Origin: Actinomycetota bacterium
GTDB taxonomy: Bacteria > Actinomycetota > Thermoleophilia > Solirubrobacterales > Solirubrobacteraceae
Assembly (NCBI GenBank): GCA_005888335.1
Contig: VAWY01000045.1
Coordinates: 1 to 7,603 of the forward strand
Direction: 5' to 3'
DNA: 7,603 nt
Positions 1 to 7,603 of the stretch are shown piece by piece. The number at the start of each line of letters is the position of its first letter. Position 1 is the stretch's first letter. The position numbers were made by a program, and so were the translations under genes. Under the pieces are notes generated by a model. It saw only the letters and a list, made by a program, of their open reading frames with translations. It had not been told where the DNA came from and did no database searches.

Positions 1-953
1 AGGACGTCGGGCGTCGCCTCGAGCTCGACGGTCATCCCGGTGCGCCCCTCCTTCTTGACCTTCCCGGCGGCGGGGCCGGCCGGGCGGAAGTCGGCGACGG
101 CGGCGGCCATGAGCAGGACGTCGCAGGCCGCGAACGCGCGCTCGCAGGCCGCCTGCAGCTGCGCCGCCGTCTCGACCTCCACGTAGGTCACGCGCGGGTT
201 GCGCGCCAGCCCGACGTTCGCCGCCACGACCGTCACGGCTGCGCCGCGCGCGGCGGCCTCGTCGGCCAGTGCGAAGCCCATGCGACCGCTCGAGCGGTTG
301 CCGACGTAGCGCACGGCGTCGAGCGGCTCGCGCGTCCCGCCTGCGCTGACCAGCACGCGCACGCCCTCGAGCGGGCCTGTCGCGGGCGCCACCGCCTCGA
401 TCGCCGCCAGCAGCTCGGCCGGCTCGGGCAGCCGCCCCGAGCCCCACTCGCCCTTGGACCCCAGGCGGCCGACGCCCGGCTCGAGCACCGTGACCCCCCG
501 CGCGCGCAGCGTCTCGGCGTTGGCCCGCGTCGCCGGGTGCTGCCACATGTGGTGGTTCATCGCCGGGGCGACGATCACCGGGCAGGTCGCGGCCAGCGCC
601 GCGGTCGTCACCAGGTTGTCGGCCAGCCCGGCGGCGAGCTTGGCCAGGGTGTTGGCCGAGGCCGGCGCGATCACGTAGACGTCGGCGTTGGCGACCAGCT
701 CGAGGTGGCTGAGCGGCTCGTGGTCGGGCGGCGCCTGGTCGGGGAAGGCCCCGCGCGCCGGGTCGCGCTCGAACTCGTCGACGAGGACCGGCGCGCCGGT
801 CAGCGCGGCGAACGAGGCCCCGCCGACGAACTGCAGCGAGCGCGGCGTCTGGAGGACGCGGACGGCGTGGCCCGCGCCGGTGGCGAGCCGGACCAGCTCG
901 AGCGACTTGTAGGCGGCGATCCCACCGGAGACCCCGAGCAGGACGCGCGCCAT
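1..953 (-). CDS. coaBC: Bifunctional phosphopantothenoylcysteine decarboxylase / phosphopantothenate-cysteine ligase, 3' end outside window
   Basis: CoaBC carries out two steps of coenzyme A synthesis: CoaB joins cysteine to 4'-phosphopantothenate and CoaC, a flavoprotein, decarboxylates the product. The visible 317 codons start at ATG 953 and run off the left edge; about the last quarter of a usual ~400-residue protein is missing. The CoaC domain (about 1-185) has the N-terminal flavin-binding GVSGGIAAYK, His83 in SHLEL and Asn133 in PAMNHHMW, matching E. coli His75 and Asn125. The CoaB domain begins near 196 with SAGGTREPLDAVRYVGNRSS (203-222), then MAAAVADFRP (282-291) and a KVKK lysine patch. 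The usual ACGD-type clamp with the catalytic Cys (E. coli Cys158) is replaced by GSKGEWGSG (165-173). There is also a longer loop at about 61-81. The gene begins 11 bp after the rpoZ stop, with a GGTAGG stretch at the rpoZ end as the only ribosome-binding candidate. Identification is firm. Confidence 0.96.
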   Translation of the reverse strand, partial: MARVLLGVSGGIAAYKSLELVRLATGAGHAVRVLQTPRSLQFVGGASFAALTGAPVLVDEFERDPARGAFPDQAPPDHEPLSHLELVANADVYVIAPASANTLAKLAAGLADNLVTTAALAATCPVIVAPAMNHHMWQHPATRANAETLRARGVTVLEPGVGRLGSKGEWGSGRLPEPAELLAAIEAVAPATGPLEGVRVLVSAGGTREPLDAVRYVGNRSSGRMGFALADEAAARGAAVTVVAANVGLARNPRVTYVEVETAAQLQAACERAFAACDVLLMAAAVADFRPAGPAAGKVKKEGRTGMTVELEATPDV

Positions 954-964
954 TGTGTGGTCGC

Positions 965-1192
965 CTACCGGTAGGAGTACTTGATCTTGCCCGCGGCGAC
1001 TTCCTCGAGCGCGATCGTGAGGTAGTTCTTCGACGCGGTCTCGACCATCGGGGGCGGGAACTCGTCGAACGTCCCCTCTCCGAGGTTGTGGTAGTACGAG
1101 TTGATCTGTCGCGCGCGCTTGGCGGCGACGATGACGCTGGCGTAGTTCGAGTCGACGTTCGTCAGCAGGCGGTCGATGCGAGGGGAGATCAT
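965..1192 (-). CDS. rpoZ: DNA-directed RNA polymerase omega subunit
   Basis: Small RNA polymerase subunit (75 residues) that clamps the C-terminal part of beta-prime and helps core assembly. The sequence shows the omega signature: an N-terminal PRIDRLL helix, then YASVIVAAKRARQINSYY (17-34), then TIALEEVAAGKI (59-70), which corresponds to the conserved ALEEIAxGKI motif. Between them lies an acidic and proline-rich loop (about 35-57, NLGEGTFDEFPPPMVE) of the kind seen in actinobacterial omega and absent from the short proteobacterial form. It lies 11 bp after the gmk stop and 11 bp before coaBC, so it is probably cotranscribed with both. There is no clear Shine-Dalgarno sequence before the ATG; a TAGACT hexamer ends 8 nt upstream (see the separate entry), so an extra leaderless transcript is possible. 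Start choice is supported because residue 2 onward already aligns with the family. Confidence 0.95.
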   Translation of the reverse strand: MISPRIDRLLTNVDSNYASVIVAAKRARQINSYYHNLGEGTFDEFPPPMVETASKNYLTIALEEVAAGKIKYSYR

Positions 1193-1200
1193 TGATCGCC

Positions 1201-1206
1201 AGTCTA
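1201..1206 (-). promoter_or_regulatory. Possible -10 element for a leaderless rpoZ transcript
   Basis: Read on the minus strand, TAGACT ends 8 nt before the rpoZ ATG. It fits the TANNNT actinobacterial -10 pattern and would put the transcription start at or next to the ATG. The same hexamer occurs at the same distance from the mihF ATG. However, its TAG is also the gmk stop codon and no good -35 box lies 16-18 bp upstream, so it may be coincidence. Confidence 0.25.
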
Positions 1207-1758
1207 GTTGAGGGCGGAACTGACGATCGAGGACAGCCGCTCGACCGCGTCCTCGAGGCGGTCGTTGACGACGACGTGGGCGAACTCGGCGCGCGCGGCC
1301 ATCTCCTCCTCGGCGACGCGCAGGCGCCGCTCGACCTCGTCGGGCGGGTCGGTGCCGCGGCCGACGAGGCGCAGGCGCAGCGCCTCGGGCGACGGCGGGA
1401 CGATGAAGACCTGCACGGCCTCGGGCATCGCCTTGCGGACCTGGCGCGCGCCCTGGACCTCGATCTCCAGCACGACCGGGCGCCCGGTCGCCAGCACGCG
1501 GTCGAGCTCGGAGCGCAGCGTGCCGTACCGGCGCCCCGAGTACTCGGCCCACTCGACGAAGTCGCCGGCGGCGACGCGCCGGTCGAACTCCTCGTCGGTC
1601 AGAAACCAGTAGTCGACGCCGTGCGTCTCCCCCGGCCGCGGGCGGCGCGTCGTGGCCGAGACCGACAGCGTGAGGTCGGGCATGCGCTGCAGCAGCGCAC
1701 GGATCAGCGTTCCCTTGCCGACGCCCGACGGGCCCGTGATGACGAAGACGCGAGCTAT
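1204..1758 (-). CDS. gmk: Guanylate kinase; start codon uncertain (possible ATA)
   Basis: Transfers phosphate from ATP to GMP, giving GDP on the way to GTP and dGTP; cytosolic and normally essential. With the first codon at 1758 the protein has 184 residues, a standard Gmk length. The P-loop is GPSGVGKG (9-16), followed by the GMP-binding SATTRRPRPGE (34-44), the GVDYWF lid region (47-52), Tyr78 in RYGT, LEIEVQGA (97-104) where most relatives have LDIDVQGA, and the lid arginine in GRGTD (133-137). The start is odd. The family normally begins Met-x-Arg-x-Phe-Val just before the P-loop, and here that position is an ATA codon overlapping the mihF TAG stop as ATAG. No in-frame ATG, GTG or TTG lies nearby. 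The first canonical choice is GTG 1836, which adds 26 residues and overlaps mihF by 82 bp with no ribosome-binding site. The function is certain; the start is not. Confidence 0.93.
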   Translation of the reverse strand: MARVFVITGPSGVGKGTLIRALLQRMPDLTLSVSATTRRPRPGETHGVDYWFLTDEEFDRRVAAGDFVEWAEYSGRRYGTLRSELDRVLATGRPVVLEIEVQGARQVRKAMPEAVQVFIVPPSPEALRLRLVGRGTDPPDEVERRLRVAEEEMAARAEFAHVVVNDRLEDAVERLSSIVSSALN

Positions 1759-2096
1759 CGGCGGAGCAGGCCGACCAGCTCGTTGCGCTGGCGCTCGGAC
1801 AGGCCGCCGACCGTCTTGCTCGGCGAGATCTTGCACTGGCGCAGGATCTTGTCGACCTTCACCCGCCCGTACTTCGGGACGGCCAGCAGCATGTCCACGA
1901 CCTTCGCCGTCTCGACGTAGTCGGGCGGCTGCAGCAGGAGGGAGTGGATCGAATGCCGGCCCGCCTTGAGATCGCGCTTGAGCTGCGCGCGCTTCGTCCG
2001 GATCTGGTTCGCGCGCTGGAGCGCGTCCATGCGTTGGACCAGCGACCGCTCGGGGGCCGCCGTCTGCTTCGAAGGCGAGTTGGTGGCCGGCGGCAT
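1755..2096 (-). CDS. mihF: Integration host factor, actinobacterial type (mIHF-like nucleoid protein)
   Basis: Small basic DNA-binding protein (113 residues from ATG 2096), unrelated to the proteobacterial IHF/HU fold. In mycobacteria the homologue was found as the host factor for phage L5 integration and acts as a nucleoid protein. Visible parts are a polar, low-complexity N-terminus (1-17), a long charged helix (about 18-46, with QIRTKRAQLKRDLKAG), and a helix-two-turn-helix DNA-binding region (about 66-110) with LLAVPKYGRVKVDKIL and then GGLSERQRNELVGLL. These match the LPKVGKVKA and GLGDRQRKALL motifs I recall for mycobacterial mIHF. A downstream Met23 is in frame, but starting there would cut the first helix. 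The gene follows an 86-bp gap after pyrD and its stop overlaps the likely start of gmk. No ribosome-binding site precedes the ATG, and a -10-like hexamer 8 nt upstream suggests a leaderless message. Confidence 0.93.
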   Translation of the reverse strand: MPPATNSPSKQTAAPERSLVQRMDALQRANQIRTKRAQLKRDLKAGRHSIHSLLLQPPDYVETAKVVDMLLAVPKYGRVKVDKILRQCKISPSKTVGGLSERQRNELVGLLRR

Positions 2097-2182
2097 GGGC
2101 GGCGAGTCTACACAGAGGAAGGGGGCGTTCAAGCGCTGTCCGGCCAAAAATCCCTGAACCTCGACCCCAGCTTGACGCTTGT
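2097..2182 (-). other. pyrD-mihF intergenic gap
   Basis: This 86-bp stretch is the only sizeable gap between genes here and is less GC-rich than its surroundings. It contains the proposed mihF promoter. I see no strong stem followed by a T-run that would act as an intrinsic terminator. The inverted pair CAAGCG/CGCTTG (arms near 2174-2179 and 2131-2136) is short with a loop of about 40 nt, and a T5 run at about 2147-2151 is not preceded by a good stem. Read-through from the pyr genes is therefore likely. Confidence 0.5.
2105..2132 (-). promoter_or_regulatory. Candidate leaderless housekeeping promoter for mihF
   Basis: On the minus strand a -35-like TTGAAC (2127-2132) is followed by a 16-bp spacer and a -10-like TAGACT (2105-2110). 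Both match the sigma-70 consensus at four of six positions, and TAGACT fits TANNNT. The hexamer ends 8 nt before the mihF ATG, so the expected transcription start falls on or within two bases of the start codon. Together with the missing ribosome-binding site this points to a leaderless mRNA, a common arrangement in actinobacteria. It would let mihF-gmk-rpoZ-coaBC be expressed independently of the pyrimidine genes. No experimental evidence is available. Confidence 0.45.
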
Positions 2183-3079
2183 CTAGGCAGGTTGACGGTG
2201 TTCGGGGCTTTTGCAGGGGTTTTGAAGCGTCGCCAATTCGCAGGCGACCCTCGCTCCGGCAGCCGGGTCGCGGAATGACTCGGTGCCGACGGCCACGAGG
2301 GTTGCGCCCGCCCGCATCAGGTCTTGCGCGTGCTTCCCGGTCGCGACGCCGCCCATGCCGACGATCGGAATCGATGTCGCCGCGGCCACCGCCGCGACCT
2401 GCGCGAGCGCGACCGCGCGGATGGCCGGGCCGGACAGGCCGCCGGTTCCCCCGCCGAGCCATGGGCCCTCACCGTCGGGCGCCAGGGCCATGCCGCGGAG
2501 CGTGTTGATCAGCGAGACCGCGTCGGCGCCGCCCGCCTCGGCGGCGCGCGCGCACGCGGGGACGTCCGCGGTGTTCGGGGTGAGCTTGACGACGATCGGC
2601 TTGGCGGTGCGCGGGCGCACCGTGCGCACGACGCGCTCGAGCTCGGCGGGCACCGCCCCGATGTCCAGCCCCGTCTTCACGTTCGGACACGAGACGTTGA
2701 GCTCGACCGCGGCGACCGCGTCGCGCTCGCCGACCGCCTCGACGAGCGCGCCGAGCTCCTCGGCCGTCGACCCCATGACGTTGGTGATCAGCGGCACGGG
2801 CAGCTCGGCGAGCTTCGGCAGGTCCTCGCGCAGGTAGCCGTCGAGGCCCTTGTTGGGCAGGCCGATCGAGTTGAGCATGCCGGAGGGCGTCTCGAACAGG
2901 CGCGGCGGCGGGTTTCCCGCGCGCGGGCGCAGCGTGATCGTCTTGGAGACGAACGCCGCGAAGGGGAAGTCGGCGAGGAGGGCGTCCCCGAACGCGCGGC
3001 GCGCGGCGATCGCGTCGAAGGTGCCCGAGCCGTTGACGATCGGGTGCTCGAGCGTCAGGCCGCAGAACTCGACGGTCAT
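2183..3079 (-). CDS. pyrD: Dihydroorotate dehydrogenase, class 1B catalytic subunit
   Basis: FMN enzyme (298 residues) that oxidises dihydroorotate to orotate, the fourth step of UMP synthesis; cytosolic, working as a heterotetramer with PyrK and NAD+. Visible landmarks are the N-terminal NGSGTF (16-21), Lys46 in SKTIT, NSIGLPNKG (70-78), the loop ELNVSCPNVK (126-135) with Cys131 as catalytic base, KLTPN (165-169), SLINTLRGM (189-197), GGLSGPAI (213-220), the FMN-phosphate GMGGV (241-245) and GTESFRDP (265-272). Cysteine rather than serine at the base position, together with the adjacent pyrK, marks class 1B rather than membrane-bound class 2. The start ATG overlaps the pyrK stop as ATGA. The barrel is complete by about residue 284. 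The last ~15 residues are a tail I do not recognise from the family, encoded with codons unusual for this window (CAA, AAA, GAA, CTT, CGT, CCT). pyrF does not follow. Confidence 0.97.
   Translation of the reverse strand: MTVEFCGLTLEHPIVNGSGTFDAIAARRAFGDALLADFPFAAFVSKTITLRPRAGNPPPRLFETPSGMLNSIGLPNKGLDGYLREDLPKLAELPVPLITNVMGSTAEELGALVEAVGERDAVAAVELNVSCPNVKTGLDIGAVPAELERVVRTVRPRTAKPIVVKLTPNTADVPACARAAEAGGADAVSLINTLRGMALAPDGEGPWLGGGTGGLSGPAIRAVALAQVAAVAAATSIPIVGMGGVATGKHAQDLMRAGATLVAVGTESFRDPAAGARVACELATLQNPCKSPEHRQPA
2204..2226. repeat. Short imperfect direct repeat in the pyrD 3' end
   Basis: On the plus strand GGGGCTTTTGCA (2204-2215) is directly followed by GGGGTTTTGAA (2216-2226), two near-identical units of 12 and 11 bp. 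They lie inside the last codons of pyrD, giving the tail residues around LQNPCKSPE, in a patch that is AT-richer than the rest of the window. This could be a piece of an interspersed repeat or a scar of a lost neighbour, but with two copies only it may be chance. Confidence 0.35.
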
Positions 3080-3896
3080 GCGACCCGGTCCAGCACATCC
3101 GCCGCGAGCACCGGGCCGTCGACGCACAGGCGCACGTAGCCGTCGCGCGTCGGCACGACGCAGCCGAAGCACGCGCCGAAGCCGCACGCCATGCCGGACT
3201 CGAGCGCGAGCTGCGCGGGCACCGCGCGCTCGGCGCACAGCGCCCGCACGGCCTCGAGCATCGGCGGCGGCCCGCACGCGTAGACCACGACCTCGTCGCC
3301 TGCGTCGAGCTCCTCGGCGAGCAGCTCGGTGACGAAGCCGTGATGGCCGACCGAGCCGTCGTCGGTGGCGACGCGCACGTCGCGCAGCAGCGCTGCGCCC
3401 GGCGCGTGCGCCTCGTCGCGGAAGCCGAGCAGAGCGGGCGCGACGCCGAGGCGGTCCTGCAGCGCGGCCAGCGGCGCCGCCCCCACCCCGCCGCCGCACA
3501 GCAGCGGCGACCGGCCGTCGCCGGGGAACTCGAAGCCCGCGCCGAGCGGGCCGAGCACCCACAGCTCCTCACCGGGCGCGGCGCTGCCCAGGCGCGCCGT
3601 GCCGGGACCGACGTCCTCGAGCATGAAGTGCAGCTCGCCGTCGACCGCCCGCAGGTACGAGAACGCGCGCGGCAGGTAGGGGCGCTCGTCGGCCCCCGCG
3701 CCCCAGCCCTCGACGGTGGCGAGCATGTAGAACTGGCCCGGCCACGGCTCGGGCCCGTCGGGGTCGGCGACGCGCAGGACGCGGTAGGCGCCGACCGCGT
3801 CGTTGGCCGTCACGGCGCACGGGCGCCGGCCGAGCGGGGCGAGCACCCGGGTCACGACGCCGCCGGCCACATCGGCACGGATGCCGTCGTCCGCGG

Positions 3897-3900
<4 letters not shown>
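3076..3900 (-). CDS. pyrK: Dihydroorotate dehydrogenase electron transfer subunit (FAD, [2Fe-2S])
   Basis: Partner of class 1B PyrD (274 residues). It takes electrons from the PyrD FMN through a [2Fe-2S] cluster to FAD and on to NAD+. It belongs to the ferredoxin-reductase superfamily. An N-terminal beta-barrel domain (about 25-125) carries PGQF (54-57) and the FAD-binding RAFSY (78-82). The NAD-binding domain (about 130-225) has [12 protein letters not shown] (133-144) and YACGPPPML (207-215). The cluster loop [11 protein letters not shown] supplies Cys239, Cys244 and Cys247, with Cys259 in RLCVDGP as the fourth ligand (C-x4-C-x2-C-x11-C), the usual PyrK pattern. The GTG start overlaps the carB stop as GTGA and has a good Shine-Dalgarno sequence; the stop overlaps pyrD as ATGA, so the two subunits are translationally coupled. 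The first ~24 residues precede conserved sequence and could be a lineage-specific extension. Confidence 0.95.
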
Positions 3901-6966
<3,066 letters not shown>

Positions 6967-6977
<11 letters not shown>

Positions 6978-7603
6978 GGGCACCGATCTGCTCGAGGAAG
7001 CGGTCGAAGAGGTAGAGGCTGTCGTGCGGGCCGGGGCCGGCCTCCGGGTGGTACTGCACGGTCGCGCCGGGGACGTCGAGCAGCGTCAGCCCCTCGACGG
7101 TGCGGTCGTAGAGGTTCAGGTGCGAGAGCTGGGCGGCGCCGAAGTCGGTCTCCCAGCGCACCGGCTCGTCGACGTCGATCGTCCGCTCGCCGGTCGGGCC
7201 GAGGACGGCGAACCCGTGGTTCTGCGAGGTGATCTCGACGCGGCCGGTCGCGAGGTCCTTGACCGGGTGGTTGGCGCCGCGGTGCCCGAACGGGAGCTTG
7301 AAGGTCTCGAGGCCGACCGCCCGGCACAGGAGCTGGTGGCCGAGGCAGATGCCGAACGTCGGGCGCCTGCCGACGAGGTCGCGCAGCGTGGCGACGATGT
7401 GGTCGAGCGCCGCCGGGTCGCCGGGGCCGTTGGCCAGGAAGATCGCGTCGGGCTCGCGGGCCAGCAGGTCCTCGGCGCTCGCGCTGCACGGGTGCAGCTC
7501 CAGCCGCACGCCACGGCGCAGCAGGTTGCGCACGATCGAGCCCTTGATGCCGGTGTCGATCGCCACGACGCGCGGGCCGTCGTTGCCTTGGCCGAGCAGG
7601 ACG
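6967..7603 (-). CDS. carA: Carbamoyl phosphate synthase small (glutaminase) subunit, 5' end outside window
   Basis: CarA hydrolyses glutamine and channels ammonia to CarB. Only the C-terminal 211 codons are present: the end of the linker ([18 protein letters not shown]) and the whole class I glutamine amidotransferase domain. About 160 N-terminal residues, including the CarA-specific domain, lie beyond the right edge. Landmarks in the fragment are [10 protein letters not shown], the oxyanion-side ANGPGDP, the nucleophile elbow FGICLGHQ with Cys86 (codon 7345-7347), [21 protein letters not shown], and the catalytic His185/Glu187 in [12 protein letters not shown]. All three catalytic residues are intact, so an active glutaminase is expected. 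The reading frame is open to the window edge, so an internal GTG at 7566 is not the start. The TAG stop lies 11 bp inside carB, consistent with coupled, equimolar production of both subunits. The promoter and any PyrR or other pyrimidine control lie upstream, outside the window. Confidence 0.97.

Noticed and set aside
1192..1920. Plus-strand frames of 100-270 codons across gmk, mihF and pyrD
   Set aside because: They are compositionally biased antisense shadows of well-identified genes and have no family motifs.
2097..2182. Intrinsic terminator after pyrD
   Set aside because: The inverted pairs are only 5-6 bp with long loops, and the T5 run is not directly preceded by a stem.
2097..2462. 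Longer mihF start within the pyrD 3' end
   Set aside because: The upstream residues are pyrD in another frame with no mIHF similarity, and the proposed promoter lies inside that stretch. ATG 2096 is the better start.
3080..3562. N-terminal extension of pyrD upstream of ATG 3079 in the same frame
   Set aside because: The extra residues are Arg/Ala-rich out-of-frame PyrK sequence. The ATG at 3079 overlaps the pyrK stop as ATGA and gives a standard PyrD N-terminus.

Overview
The window is a very GC-rich, tightly packed piece of bacterial chromosome with every gene on the minus strand. Gene order in the direction of transcription is carA (5' end outside the window), carB, pyrK, pyrD, mihF, gmk, rpoZ, coaBC (3' end outside). 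An actinobacterial-type integration host factor next to gmk-rpoZ-coaBC, behind pyrimidine genes, is a hallmark of Actinomycetota. The class 1B PyrD/PyrK pair, the omega sequence and the GC-rich codon use suggest the Thermoleophilia/Solirubrobacterales branch. That placement is inference from gene content, not a database match.

Right part (2183-7603): de novo pyrimidine synthesis. CarA and CarB make carbamoyl phosphate from glutamine, bicarbonate and ATP. PyrD oxidises dihydroorotate to orotate, and PyrK passes the electrons to NAD+ through FAD and a [2Fe-2S] cluster. The four genes overlap (carA/carB by 11 bp; carB/pyrK through GTGA; pyrK/pyrD through ATGA), so they form one translationally coupled operon whose promoter and any attenuator lie upstream of the window. 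pyrF, often found beside pyrD in actinobacteria, is absent from this junction.

Middle (2097-2182): an 86-bp gap, the only real intergenic space. It holds a plausible leaderless promoter for mihF and no convincing terminator. The last codons of pyrD beside it are unusually AT-rich at third positions and contain a short GGGG/TTTT direct repeat.

Left part (1-2096): nucleoid and growth genes. They encode mIHF (DNA binding), guanylate kinase (GMP to GDP), RNA polymerase omega, and the bifunctional CoaBC of coenzyme A synthesis. gmk has no ATG, GTG or TTG start at the expected place; an ATA codon overlapping the mihF stop sits exactly there. No gene-free stretch exceeds 300 bases. I see no tRNA, rRNA, CRISPR, insertion sequence or phage gene. 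This is mostly a housekeeping region, and I do not see a new multi-gene system. The points of interest are small: a shortened CarB oligomerization region, the gmk start, the leaderless -10 motifs, the pyrD tail, and an apparent loss of the CoaC active-site cysteine.
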